DNA of 51,800 nt, taken from contig JAKSIH010000004.1 in assembly GCA_024398935.1 (NCBI GenBank), positions 1 to 51,800 of the forward strand, written 5' to 3'. Of the stretch, positions 1 to 8,675 are shown in pieces (position 1 is the first letter of the stretch; the number at the start of each line of letters is the position of its first letter). Below the pieces are notes generated by a model that saw nothing but the letters and a program-made list of their open reading frames with translations, was not told the DNA's origin and ran no database searches. A program made the position numbers and the translations under genes. Source of the stretch: Fibrobacter sp. (lineage in GTDB: Bacteria > Fibrobacterota > Fibrobacteria > Fibrobacterales > Fibrobacteraceae).

Positions 1-1
1 A

Positions 2-874
2 CCAGCAAAGCCTGAAGAACCGGACCTGTTGCCGGCAATGGGCTTGTTTACAATCTTGATTCCTATGCTCTTGTCCATGGCTGCTTTCTCTAAGCTGGCT
101 ACTGTTGATGTGAACCTGCCCGAACGCAGTGTTATGTCCAACGATGCTAGTGAACCTGAGCCTGACCAGCAGGCATTGAACTTGTCCCTGGCTATCACTC
201 CCGATTACCTCGTTATTGGTGCTCGTGGTGGTTTCCAGCCGAACGTCTATTTCAAGGAAATGTGGACGTTCCGTTGCAAGTCCGATTCCAAGCTGATTAC
301 TCACTATTCTGGTGATGTGAAGGCTGCAGTTGCAGGCGGACACGGACCGAAGTGCCAGGATGGCAGCGAGATGGATAAGGAAAAGTATCTCCATGAGATC
401 GAATCCATTGACCTGTGGGCAATTTATAAGGAATCCGAAGAAGATCCCGGTAAGATCATGTGGGCTGTTTACTCCAACACGGGTACTCCTGAAGAACCTG
501 TTGCTGACAGTGTATACCTGGATGGTACCGGTAATATCTTGATGGCTGTTGGTGAAGGTGCTGGTGGTGCTGCAAAGCCTGCCGGTCTCAAGAAGCCCAG
601 CGCCGGTCAGCAGGTTCAGACCCTGGGTGAAGGCTCCCTGAAGGCTATCAAGCCGGAAGTTGCCAACAAGATGATCGTCGCTCCGCTTTCTGCATACGAT
701 CTGATTGCAAAGGATCTTAATGCACTTCACGAACTGTTCAAGGAACTCGACGACGGCGACAACGTCATTATCGTTGCAAACGACGACACTCAGTTCGACA
801 AGATCATTCAGCTTATGGACCGTGCTAATGCAGCCGGGTTCGTTAAGATCAACCTTGCAAAGCTGGGAGGCTAA
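2..874 (+). CDS. ExbD/TolR-family biopolymer transport protein, 5' end cut by window
   Basis: The reading frame is open from base 2, so the true start lies upstream and the protein is partial. After a short Pro/Glu-rich cytoplasmic piece comes one membrane segment (GLFTILIPMLLSMAAFSK), then a periplasmic region ending in a typical ExbD/TolR tail with ALHELFKELDDGDNVIIVAND. This family forms the periplasmic arm of proton-driven ExbB/ExbD or TolQ/TolR motors. The periplasmic part (about 240 residues) is much longer than the usual roughly 110 and contains an Ala/Gly/Lys linker. It is followed 2 nt later by a second ExbD and then a TonB-like gene, so a TolQ/ExbB gene probably lies just upstream (inference). 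Confidence 0.85.
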   Translation, partial: PAKPEEPDLLPAMGLFTILIPMLLSMAAFSKLATVDVNLPERSVMSNDASEPEPDQQALNLSLAITPDYLVIGARGGFQPNVYFKEMWTFRCKSDSKLITHYSGDVKAAVAGGHGPKCQDGSEMDKEKYLHEIESIDLWAIYKESEEDPGKIMWAVYSNTGTPEEPVADSVYLDGTGNILMAVGEGAGGAAKPAGLKKPSAGQQVQTLGEGSLKAIKPEVANKMIVAPLSAYDLIAKDLNALHELFKELDDGDNVIIVANDDTQFDKIIQLMDRANAAGFVKINLAKLGG

Positions 875-876
875 TC

Positions 877-1416
877 ATGGCTAGAAAAAGTCGTAAATAT
901 GGTGAAGACGTCCCGTTTTCGATTACGTCCATGATGGACATGATGACCATTATTCTGGTGTTCATGATTAAGAACTTGGACGCAGAAGGTCAGCTCTTGA
1001 CTCAGGCTGAGAACCTAGTTCTTCCTATTTCCGTCTCTAAGAAGCAGCCGACAGAGGTTTCTCTGACTGTTGTGATCGATAGAGAATTCGTCGTGGTGGA
1101 CGGCAAGAAAGTCGTTGCTACTGAAGAAGTGCTGAAGCAGGATGATCTTTGTGTAGCTCCGGTCCTCGCCGAATTGCATGAACATCGTAAGAATGAACGT
1201 GATGCAGCTCTTGCCGCTAACCAGCCTGGTGACGGTGCAGGTACTGTAGTCGTTCAGATCGACAAGAACATCCCTTATGATGCAATGTACAAGGTGATGG
1301 CTACCTGTGGTATCGCCGGTGTTCCCACTTGCGATTATACTGGTCCGGATACTCGCCTGAACGGTTACACCAACGTTTCCTTTGCAGTGATGCAGAAGAA
1401 TGGAGGGGAAAGCTAA
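877..1416 (+). CDS. ExbD/TolR-family protein, second copy
   Basis: This 179-residue protein has a charged N-terminus, one membrane segment starting SITSMMDMMTIILVF (the Asp in this segment is the proton-path residue in the family) and a periplasmic domain. ATG follows a GGGAGG ribosome site. It differs clearly from the preceding ExbD, so the two may form a heteromeric stator arm. Spacing is 2 nt on both sides, which indicates one operon. The periplasmic part contains two Cys in the segment MATCGIAGVPTCDY, which might form a disulfide (inference). Confidence 0.87.
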   Translation: MARKSRKYGEDVPFSITSMMDMMTIILVFMIKNLDAEGQLLTQAENLVLPISVSKKQPTEVSLTVVIDREFVVVDGKKVVATEEVLKQDDLCVAPVLAELHEHRKNERDAALAANQPGDGAGTVVVQIDKNIPYDAMYKVMATCGIAGVPTCDYTGPDTRLNGYTNVSFAVMQKNGGES

Positions 1417-1418
1417 CC

Positions 1419-2375
1419 ATGGCAACAACAAATACTACTCCTAAGACCAAAAAGCCCGCTGTGGATCCCTTAGTAGCATCCTTGATGCCGGAATCCGACA
1501 AGAAGATGGGTGCCATTGCCGGTATCTCTCTTGCAGTGGCTATTGGTATCTGCCTTTTGGCTTCCACTTACGAACAGGTCGTTGACGAAGTTATCTTTGA
1601 TGACAAGGCCGACACCGAACTCGTTGCTTCCATGACCATGGAAGAAAAGAAGGAAGAAAAGAAGGAAGAAAAGAAGAAGGAAGAGCCGAAGAAGCCTCGT
1701 AAAAAGGCTGGTGGCGGTGGCAAGCCCCGTGGTAAGGGTCAGCCCAATGCTCCCCAGACTCGTGGCGTGCTGAAGCTCCTCACTGCTCAGACCAAGAACG
1801 CCAGCGCTGGTGCATATGACCTTATGAAGAACCAGAAGTTCACTAAGGACATTGACAAAGTGCTGAAGGACGTGGCAGGTCTCCAGACTACGGGTAAGAC
1901 CCAGCTGGGTGGTCGTCGCGGTAAGGCTGACGGTGGCTTCAATGAAGGTTATGCAGAAGGCGGTGCCGGTGGTATCGGTGACGGCCTGGCAGGCCTCCTC
2001 GGCGGTGGCGGTGGTGGCGTTAGCACCAAGGCTAAGGGCTCCATTAAGACTCCGTCCGAACGTGATATCGACATGGGTGCCGGTGGTGGCTCTCGTAGTA
2101 AGGCTGAAATCCAGAAAGTGGTTAAGCAGCGTACTCCGGGTCTCCGTCACACCTATAACAAGTTCCTGAAGAAGAAGCCTGGCTTTGCTGGTAAGGTTAC
2201 CCTGAAGTTCACAATTGCTCCGGGTGGCGAAATCATCAGCATCTCCATCGCATCCTCTACCACCGGTTTCAGCGAATTTGATAACGAAATCAAGAGCGCT
2301 GTGTCCCGTTGGAAGTTCGGAACTGTTAAGTCTGGTAACACTACCGTGACCATTCCGTTCACCTTCTCTGAATAA
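1419..2375 (+). CDS. TonB-like energy transducer with AgmX/PglI-type C-terminal domain
   Basis: The start chosen is ATG 1419, 2 nt after the previous stop and preceded by GGAGGGG; a longer reading from 1329 would overlap the upstream gene by 88 nt. The 318-residue product has a cytoplasmic N-terminus, one membrane segment (about residues 23-41), a Lys/Glu-rich stretch built from a 15-bp tandem repeat (EEKKEEKKEEKKKEE), a Gly-rich spacer (about 180-205) and a C-terminal domain (about 230-318) with the GKVTLKFTIAPGGEI pattern of TonB/AgmX-type proteins. It probably couples the ExbD pair to an outer-membrane partner; the next gene encodes an outer-membrane candidate. Which substrate or machine it drives cannot be told. 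Confidence 0.85.
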   Translation: MATTNTTPKTKKPAVDPLVASLMPESDKKMGAIAGISLAVAIGICLLASTYEQVVDEVIFDDKADTELVASMTMEEKKEEKKEEKKKEEPKKPRKKAGGGGKPRGKGQPNAPQTRGVLKLLTAQTKNASAGAYDLMKNQKFTKDIDKVLKDVAGLQTTGKTQLGGRRGKADGGFNEGYAEGGAGGIGDGLAGLLGGGGGGVSTKAKGSIKTPSERDIDMGAGGGSRSKAEIQKVVKQRTPGLRHTYNKFLKKKPGFAGKVTLKFTIAPGGEIISISIASSTTGFSEFDNEIKSAVSRWKFGTVKSGNTTVTIPFTFSE

Positions 2376-2390
2376 TATCAGAAAGACTAA

Positions 2391-2426
2391 AAAAAAGGAC
2401 CGGACTTCCAAGTCCGGTCCTTTTTT
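2391..2426 (+). terminator. Rho-independent terminator of the TolR/TonB-like operon
   Basis: A 10-bp perfect stem (GGACCGGACT paired with AGTCCGGTCC) with a 4-nt loop is preceded by an A-run and followed by six T. It begins 16 nt after the TonB-like stop codon. Confidence 0.93.
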
Positions 2427-2458
2427 ATGCTAAAATGACACATTTGTTTAATTTTTTA

Positions 2459-2487
2459 TTGCGTTTTTGATTTAATAAAGCTAACTT
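2459..2487 (+). promoter_or_regulatory. Candidate promoter of the outer-membrane protein gene
   Basis: TTGCGT at 2459 and TAACTT at 2482 are separated by 17 nt. The -10 is of the TAnnTT form seen before many genes here. A strong AAGAGGAG ribosome site follows before ATG 2518. Confidence 0.5.
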
Positions 2488-2517
2488 TAAAGCAGAAATT
2501 TCAAGAGGAGTTTTACA

Positions 2518-3825
2518 ATGAATTTAAGAACTGCTGCTGCCGTCGGTGCCGCTATTGGCGTCTTTGGTGTAGGTTCCGCTTTCGCAACCTTTGCCCGTGT
2601 CGAATCTATGGGCAAGAACACTACTTACATTATGGACGATGTAAGCATCTTCGATAACCCGGCTAACGCAAACCTTTATTCCAACTACCTGATTGGTGGC
2701 TTCGGTGCATATACCGACAATAACCTCCAGGCAGGTGGCAACTACGATCCTCAGCATCCCACTTTCGGTGGCATTTTTGCTCTTTCCTTCGGCGATGACA
2801 ACAATCCCGATCCGAAGTTTACCATCGGTGGTCTGTTCGGTCGTATTTCTGACTTGGCAATGTACTTCCCGGACAGAGTTCAGGTGGGTTCCAGAGCTTA
2901 TGTGAATGTTCCTGAAACCGTTACCAACTTTGATGGCTTCCTGGGTGGTACCTTCTCTAGCGGCGACGCTTGGGGCTTGCACATCTACATCGCACACCAG
3001 GATGGTGGCGAAATGGATGAAAGTGGCGATTTCCAGCCCAGCGATGATACTCATGCATCTATCGTTCAGGCTGACGCCGGTGTGAATATCCAGACCAGCA
3101 GCGGTACTTCTTACGAAGCATCCTTTGGCCTTGCTCGTATTCAGTATGGCCCGGGTCACTATGAATTCTTCGACAACGGCGATTTTACTTTCCTCGCTAA
3201 GGCTCGTGCATTCTTCACTCTCGATGCTATCGACGGCGAACTCGTGCCTGCAGCATCCATGAAGCTCGCTCAGGCTCCTGGTATTGACGACAAGAACGCC
3301 CAGGTGGGTCTCGGCATCAATGTTGCTATGGACCGTGGTTTCTTCTGGATGGGTCTTGATTTCGTATGGCGCCAGTTCAAGGCTCACGACTGGGTCTACG
3401 ACAAGAATGTCGCCGGTGGTTCCTGGATTTATGATGCTCGTGACGAAGATGGCGACCGTAACTGGGACAAGCGTTCCGACATCGGTGGTAAGATTAGCTT
3501 CGGTATCGAACGTAACATCTGGTGGGACTGGTTCGTAATTCGTGTTGGTGGCCAGAAGTCCATTATGTATACCGAATGCGATGTCAATTCCAAGAACAAG
3601 TACTCTGATTCTCGCTATGGCATCTGCAAGGATGATGGTACTTTCTTCTCTACCAATCCGCTTGCTGATGGAACCTCCAAGGATCATGTCGGTTTCGGTT
3701 TTGGTATCAACATCGAAGAAAAGCTGAAGATCGACGTGACCGTTGCTGAAGACGTGCTGTTCCGCAACCCGTTCCAGGGCGAAGGCCGCATCTTCTCTCG
3801 TCTCGACGCTACCTATAGCTTCTAA
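2518..3825 (+). CDS. Outer-membrane beta-barrel-like protein, function unknown
   Basis: The product has 435 residues. A signal peptide (about residues 1-23, ending GSAFA) is followed by a conserved-looking N-terminal block (DDVSIFDNPANANLYSNY) and then alternating aromatic/Gly-rich segments, ending in the aromatic C-terminus ATYSF typical of outer-membrane barrels. AAGAGGAG precedes the ATG. It has its own promoter and terminators, but follows the TolR/TonB-like operon, which suggests a shared envelope role (inference). No enzyme motif is visible, and I do not recognise a named family. Confidence 0.7.
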   Translation: MNLRTAAAVGAAIGVFGVGSAFATFARVESMGKNTTYIMDDVSIFDNPANANLYSNYLIGGFGAYTDNNLQAGGNYDPQHPTFGGIFALSFGDDNNPDPKFTIGGLFGRISDLAMYFPDRVQVGSRAYVNVPETVTNFDGFLGGTFSSGDAWGLHIYIAHQDGGEMDESGDFQPSDDTHASIVQADAGVNIQTSSGTSYEASFGLARIQYGPGHYEFFDNGDFTFLAKARAFFTLDAIDGELVPAASMKLAQAPGIDDKNAQVGLGINVAMDRGFFWMGLDFVWRQFKAHDWVYDKNVAGGSWIYDARDEDGDRNWDKRSDIGGKISFGIERNIWWDWFVIRVGGQKSIMYTECDVNSKNKYSDSRYGICKDDGTFFSTNPLADGTSKDHVGFGFGINIEEKLKIDVTVAEDVLFRNPFQGEGRIFSRLDATYSF

Positions 3826-3935
3826 TAAGAACCAAAGGGCGGGTATTTCCCCGCCTTCCACAAGGTGGACAATTCTCACTAAGGCAACAAAGTTGCCAAG
3901 TGTTCATTAGTCTGGACTCCCACCCAACATTTGGG

Positions 3936-3968
3936 AAAAAGGACCTGCCTAGCGGCGGTCCTTTTTTT
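3936..3968 (+). terminator. Terminator after the outer-membrane protein gene
   Basis: The stem GGACC/GGTCC continues with an inner GCC/GGC and is followed by nine T. A weaker GC hairpin (GGCGGG/CCCGCC) lies earlier at 3838-3855 with almost no T tail. Apart from these two hairpins the 3826-4044 gap shows nothing I can name. Confidence 0.8.
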
Positions 3969-4044
3969 TGTTTGCCATCCTGAGGAGTATTGTTGTTTTT
4001 CTATTTTAGGTGGTGGCTTTTTTTTGCCTAAAGGGTATGCTTTC

Positions 4045-4419
4045 ATGAAAAGTTTTTTTTCTTTGACATGTTTACTTTTTCTTCTTGTAGGTTTATTTGG
4101 TTGCTCGGAATCTACGGATCGTATTGAAAAGAAGTTGACCCCGTTTCTTCAGGAAGATTTGAAGTTCATGGTGGCGCAGACGATCCATGCCGTTGGTGAT
4201 TCCAGTACATTGATGGATGAACCGTATTATCGTGTGAAGGATTTTCGTTTGTTCGAGGGAGCGGCTGCTCGGGTCTATGCCGCCTATGCCGAGGTGGACT
4301 TCTTTATTTACAAGAACGCGGCCATGCACGAGAAGAGAAAATATCGTTATGATGTTCAGTTCCGTAGGTGGGATCGCTATTCCAAGGAGTTTAAACATGG
4401 CAAGGACACGATTCCCTAG
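4045..4419 (+). CDS. Small putative lipoprotein
   Basis: ATG 4045 gives 124 residues beginning MKSFFSLTCLLFLLVGLFGC, a clear type II signal peptide with lipobox GLFGC; an upstream extension (from 3931) would run through the terminator and is rejected. The mature part is short, mixed charge, with no recognisable domain. Ribosome site is weak (AAAGGG). It lies just before the mre operon on the same strand, with 70 nt between them. Confidence 0.72.
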   Translation: MKSFFSLTCLLFLLVGLFGCSESTDRIEKKLTPFLQEDLKFMVAQTIHAVGDSSTLMDEPYYRVKDFRLFEGAAARVYAAYAEVDFFIYKNAAMHEKRKYRYDVQFRRWDRYSKEFKHGKDTIP

Positions 4420-4489
4420 TTGTGGATTGTTGTTCTTTTAGCTATATTGGGGCTCGGTTAGTTTCATTTTTATCCAGAAGGGTGCAAAC

Positions 4490-5512
4490 TTGTTCGGTCT
4501 TTTTTCTTGCGATATTGGTATTGATCTTGGTACGGCAAACACATTGGTCCACGTGGCCGGCCAGGGTATTGTAATTAACGAACCTACGGTGATTGCTGTG
4601 GACAGCAAGAACAACCGTGTTTCTGCTATCGGTTTTGAAGCAAAGAAGATGCTTGGCCGTACTCCTGGCGAAAGCCGTGCCGTGCGCCCCATGCGTGATG
4701 GCGTAATCGCCGATTTTGAACTGGTGGAAGAACTTCTGAAGACCTTTATCCGTAAGGTGCAGCGTTATCCTCTTTGGATGGTCAAGCCTCGCGTTGTTGT
4801 GGGTGTGCCTTCCGGCATTACCGAAGTGGAAAAGCGTGCCGTGATTGACGCCGCTCGTCAGGCGGGTGCCAAGGAAGTGCACCTGGTTCACGAACCTATG
4901 GCGGCTGCTATCGGCATGGGTATTCCTGTGGAAGATCCTGTAGGTAACATGATTGTGGATATTGGCGGTGGTACTTCCGATATTGCAGTTATCGCCTTGA
5001 ATGGTACTGTGTGTAATGCTTCCGTTCGCGTTGGTGGTGACGAGATGGACGAAGCCATTGTCCGTTATCTCCGCACCATGTATAACCTTTGTGTCGGCGA
5101 AAGCACTGCCGAACAGATCAAGATGCAGATCGGTTCTGCAAGTCCTCTGGAAGAGGAATTGTCCATGGAAGTGAAGGGCCACGACTTTATTGCCGGCATG
5201 CCTCGCACCATGACTATCAACAGTGCCGAAATTCGCGAAGCCCTCAACGAACCTGTTACGGCAATTGTCGAGGCTGTGAAGCAGGCTCTGAGCATTACTC
5301 CGCCGGAACTGTCCGCAGATATTTTCGACAAGGGTATCATCATGACTGGTGGCGGCTCTCAGCTGCGTGGATTCGATGAACGTATCCGTCAGGAAACTGG
5401 ACTTTCCGTGAATGTGATCGACGAAGCACTGATCTGCGTATGTAAGGGTGCAGCCCGCATTCTGGAAGACTTGGACAAGTATCGTCCTGTCCTTATCGCT
5501 TCTTCTAACTAA
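4490..5512 (+). CDS. mreB: Rod shape-determining protein MreB
   Basis: The bacterial actin MreB assembles filaments under the inner membrane that guide lateral cell-wall synthesis. The 340-residue sequence shows phosphate-1 motif DIGIDLGTANT (8-18), phosphate-2 motif VDIGGGTSD (about 156-164) and the adenosine motif MTGGGSQLRG near residue 287. The start is TTG 4490, preceded by AGAAGGG at 4476-4482; no in-frame ATG or GTG fits. A TATATT box lies at about 4443. It is the first gene of mreB-mreC-mreD-mrdA-rodA. Confidence 0.97.
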   Translation: MFGLFSCDIGIDLGTANTLVHVAGQGIVINEPTVIAVDSKNNRVSAIGFEAKKMLGRTPGESRAVRPMRDGVIADFELVEELLKTFIRKVQRYPLWMVKPRVVVGVPSGITEVEKRAVIDAARQAGAKEVHLVHEPMAAAIGMGIPVEDPVGNMIVDIGGGTSDIAVIALNGTVCNASVRVGGDEMDEAIVRYLRTMYNLCVGESTAEQIKMQIGSASPLEEELSMEVKGHDFIAGMPRTMTINSAEIREALNEPVTAIVEAVKQALSITPPELSADIFDKGIIMTGGGSQLRGFDERIRQETGLSVNVIDEALICVCKGAARILEDLDKYRPVLIASSN

Positions 5513-5529
5513 TCTGCTGACACATTTCG

Positions 5530-6357
5530 ATGTTTAGGGCTTTCCGCTTTATTGTCGATTTGTTTTCCCAAAGGCATGGCGTTGTTGCTTTTGCCTTCTT
5601 TCTTGCGTTGGGGCTCCTGATGCGTCAGGCCCCCAATGTCTTTAGGGAAAGCATTGTTTCTACCGTTACAAGTACGATTTTCTATCCGGTGCAGCTTGTT
5701 GCTAATTCCCTGAACGAGTTTCGTTCCCTGGCGGATGAAAACGCCCACCTGAAGGAGGAAAACGCAAAGCTTCGCCAGGAGACATACCATGCCCGCGAAG
5801 GGCTTCAGGAACTGGCCCGACTTCATACGCTGGTCCGGTTTGACGACAAGTGGGATTATCCCATCGTGACGGCGCGTGTCGTGGGACACAATCCGGGACG
5901 TTTCCTTACGACCCTGGTGGTAAATCGCGGTAGCGTTCACGGTGTAAAGGAGAATATGCCTGTGTTCTCCATGAACGGCCTGGTGGGCAAGGTGACCAAG
6001 GCGGATATGGGACATTCCCGTGTCCAGCTGATCGTGGACCCGAATCTTAAGTTGTCTGTAATGGAGCGCCGTACCCGCGTTGTGGGTTTCCTGGAATCCA
6101 TGGATGGTCATCTGCTGACGGCTATGGTTCCTGCCCATGCGGGTGTGAAGGCCGGAGATACCCTGGTAACATCGGGACTCGGTGGAATTTTCCCCAAGGG
6201 TATTCCTGTAGGAACGGTAAAGGATGTGCGCAAGGCAGACATCGATGTGATGCGTCAGATGGATGTCGTGCCTTTCCAGGAACTTTCAACCCTGGAAGAA
6301 GTTTTCGTGATGGAAAAGGAACCGGATTGGATCATTCAGGAGCTGTTGGATGAATAA
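5530..6357 (+). CDS. mreC: Rod shape-determining protein MreC
   Basis: MreC is an inner-membrane protein whose periplasmic domain binds PBP2 and activates the elongasome. The 275-residue product has one N-terminal membrane segment (about 18-35), a coiled coil (about 60-95, ENAHLKEENAKLRQE) and a beta-rich domain with the family pattern VVGHNPGRFLTTLVVNRG. It starts 17 nt after mreB and overlaps mreD by 8 nt. Confidence 0.95.
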   Translation: MFRAFRFIVDLFSQRHGVVAFAFFLALGLLMRQAPNVFRESIVSTVTSTIFYPVQLVANSLNEFRSLADENAHLKEENAKLRQETYHAREGLQELARLHTLVRFDDKWDYPIVTARVVGHNPGRFLTTLVVNRGSVHGVKENMPVFSMNGLVGKVTKADMGHSRVQLIVDPNLKLSVMERRTRVVGFLESMDGHLLTAMVPAHAGVKAGDTLVTSGLGGIFPKGIPVGTVKDVRKADIDVMRQMDVVPFQELSTLEEVFVMEKEPDWIIQELLDE

Positions 6358-6838
6358 CTTGAATGGACTTAAAATCCTGATTCTGTTCCTGCTGGCCTTT
6401 GGCCTGCAGGTTTCCGTTGCATCCTGGCTATCCATTTTTGGCATTAGTCCCGATCTGGTCATTATTTTTGTAGTTACCGTGTCCATCAAGTTTGGACCGG
6501 CTGCCGGCTGCTTCTGGGGCTTCATGGCCGGTTTTACCCAGGATGTCTATCAGCCCATCGAGTGGCTTGGGGCAAATACTATCGCACTTACCATTCTTGG
6601 TTTTGTCGTAGGACAGCTGGAAGAAAAGCTGCTTACCTTGAATACGCCTGCTAAGGTTGGCGTTCTCGCCTTGGGCTTCTTTGTGACCGATATGATTTAC
6701 TATGGTATTACGGGGCTCTCCAGGGATATCATTACCAATCTGTTCCTGACAAAGTCTGTTCCGGAGTGCGCCTACACCTTGTTTATCGGTTCTATCGTTT
6801 TCTATCTGGACCGAGGAAAAAAGAAACGGCATGCGTAG
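6350..6838 (+). CDS. mreD: Rod shape-determining protein MreD
   Basis: This hydrophobic protein of 162 residues has about five membrane segments, as usual for MreD, and carries the family-like stretch FGPAAGCFWGFMAGFTQDV. MreD partners MreC in the elongasome. A GGAG ribosome site lies inside the end of mreC; it overlaps mreC by 8 nt and mrdA by 8 nt, so translation is probably coupled. Confidence 0.92.
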   Translation: MNNLNGLKILILFLLAFGLQVSVASWLSIFGISPDLVIIFVVTVSIKFGPAAGCFWGFMAGFTQDVYQPIEWLGANTIALTILGFVVGQLEEKLLTLNTPAKVGVLALGFFVTDMIYYGITGLSRDIITNLFLTKSVPECAYTLFIGSIVFYLDRGKKKRHA

Positions 6839-8675
6839 CTCGTCCACGGATAACGAGATCCTGCAGCGCAAGAACTGGAGTGTTCTTGTGTATATGGTGG
6901 GGGTGGTAGTTTTATTTGGCGTTCTGCTGATTCGCCTGTTTGTGCTGCAGTATGTGCATTACGACGAAAACATGCGGCGTTCGGACAATAACCGCCTGCG
7001 CCGCGTAGACTTGGTGGCTGACCGTGGGTTTATCTATGACCGCAATGGGGAGGTCCTTGTAAGAAACAGGCCGTCCTACCAGATTGCCCTGCAGGCGGGA
7101 AGCTTACCCCGCTCGAAGTCCGGGAAGGATTCCGTTTTTCGAAATCTGCTGAAGATAAGGAATAAGTCCGGCGAGAGGATGTTTGATTCCCTTGCTGTTG
7201 ACACGGCTTTTCAGCGCTCGCTCTGGATCAAGAATCGTCCCATCCGCTTCTATGAAGATGCGTCCCAGGAGCAGGTGGCCGTGGTGGAAGAACATTCTTC
7301 CGAACTTCCGGGGGTAGTGACAGTGATTGAATCCAGAAGGGAATATCCTTATGGGACACTAGCTTCCCATGTACTGGGCTACACCAGCGAAATTACGGAA
7401 GACCAGCTAAAGCTTCCGGAATACGAGGGTTACACCCAGGGAGACCGTGTCGGCCAGAAAGGCCTGGAACAGGCTTACGATAAGGACTTTAGGGGCAAGG
7501 ATGGTGTGAAACTGGTGGAAGTGAACGCTTCTGGCCGTGAAGTGGGACTCTTCCAGGGCGTGGATGGTCAGGATCCTGTGCCAGGCCTGAGTCTTGTTAC
7601 AACCATAGACCTGAAATTACAGAAAGCTGCCGAGGCGGCAATCCCGGATAGCGCCCGAGGCGCCCTGGTCGCCATAGACCCCCGTAACGGAGAGATTCTT
7701 GCCATGGTCAGTTCGCCTCGACTTGACCCGAACATATTCTCCCTGAAGCGTCGGGAAAGAAACAAGGGCTGGGCTCAGGTGGCTCTAGACTCCCTGCGTC
7801 CCCTGACAAATCGAGCCATATCTGGTACATATCCGCCAGCATCAGTCTTTAAGCTGGTTACCGCCGGGGCAGGCCTGGAAAGCGGACTTCTTTCCGAAAA
7901 TAAGTATTACCCCAAGCCCTGTTCAGGAGGGTACCAGTATGGAAACCGCTACCAGAAGTGTTGGGGATATCATGGAAACCTGAATGTGGTGAACGCCCTC
8001 CGACTCTCCTGCGATGTGTTTTTCTACCAGGCAGGCCTTGATATCGATATGGAGCGTATCAATGAATTTGGCCGCCGATTTGGCTTGGGCGAGGAGTTGC
8101 TTGGCGTGGACATTCCTGGAGAACGCGCTGGATGGCTTCCGGACTCCGTCTCTTTTAACAAGAGGAACAAGCGCAATGGCTGGCAGTGGGCCCGCGGCCT
8201 GATATTGAATCTTTCTATTGGCCAGGGACAGATTGTGACTCCTCTGCAGCAGGCGGTCCTTGTGGGGGCTCTTGCGACCAACAAGGGCGTGTATCGTCCC
8301 CATTTCATGAAGGAACTGCGCGATGCCCAGGGTAATGTCGTCAGACGCTATGAACCGGAAATCATTCGGCCGGGAAAGATGAAGGCGGAAACCCATCGCG
8401 TCTTGATGAATGCCATGGATTCCGTGGTGAACCATCCGGGAGGAACGGGTAAGCGCGGTGCTCTCCCCGGAATAAAGGTTGGTGCAAAGACTGGCTCTGG
8501 CGAATGGAAGCGTGGTGAGAAGACCCATGCCTGGTATGCTGCGGTTGCCCCGTTGGAAAATCCCGAAATTGCGGTTGCTGTCATTATGGAGGCCGCGGGC
8601 GGTGGCGGCTCTGTTTCCGCCCCTATTGCAAAAAAAGTTTTGATGGCCTACTTTAACTTAGAGGATTCCCATTGA
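6831..8675 (+). CDS. mrdA: Penicillin-binding protein 2 (peptidoglycan D,D-transpeptidase)
   Basis: The class B transpeptidase of the elongasome cross-links new lateral wall peptidoglycan. The 614-residue protein has an N-terminal membrane segment (about 18-40), a dimerisation/pedestal domain with the GFIYDRNGEVL signature, then the transpeptidase domain with active-site S338-V-F-K, an SCD motif (SxN equivalent, in LRLSCDVFF) and K553-T-G. Start ATG 6831 lies inside the end of mreD. It overlaps rodA by 4 nt (TTGA). Confidence 0.96.
   Translation: MRSSSTDNEILQRKNWSVLVYMVGVVVLFGVLLIRLFVLQYVHYDENMRRSDNNRLRRVDLVADRGFIYDRNGEVLVRNRPSYQIALQAGSLPRSKSGKDSVFRNLLKIRNKSGERMFDSLAVDTAFQRSLWIKNRPIRFYEDASQEQVAVVEEHSSELPGVVTVIESRREYPYGTLASHVLGYTSEITEDQLKLPEYEGYTQGDRVGQKGLEQAYDKDFRGKDGVKLVEVNASGREVGLFQGVDGQDPVPGLSLVTTIDLKLQKAAEAAIPDSARGALVAIDPRNGEILAMVSSPRLDPNIFSLKRRERNKGWAQVALDSLRPLTNRAISGTYPPASVFKLVTAGAGLESGLLSENKYYPKPCSGGYQYGNRYQKCWGYHGNLNVVNALRLSCDVFFYQAGLDIDMERINEFGRRFGLGEELLGVDIPGERAGWLPDSVSFNKRNKRNGWQWARGLILNLSIGQGQIVTPLQQAVLVGALATNKGVYRPHFMKELRDAQGNVVRRYEPEIIRPGKMKAETHRVLMNAMDSVVNHPGGTGKRGALPGIKVGAKTGSGEWKRGEKTHAWYAAVAPLENPEIAVAVIMEAAGGGGSVSAPIAKKVLMAYFNLEDSH

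Noticed and set aside
3931..4044. N-terminal extension of the small lipoprotein
   Set aside because: It would be translated through a terminator hairpin and would bury the lipoprotein signal.
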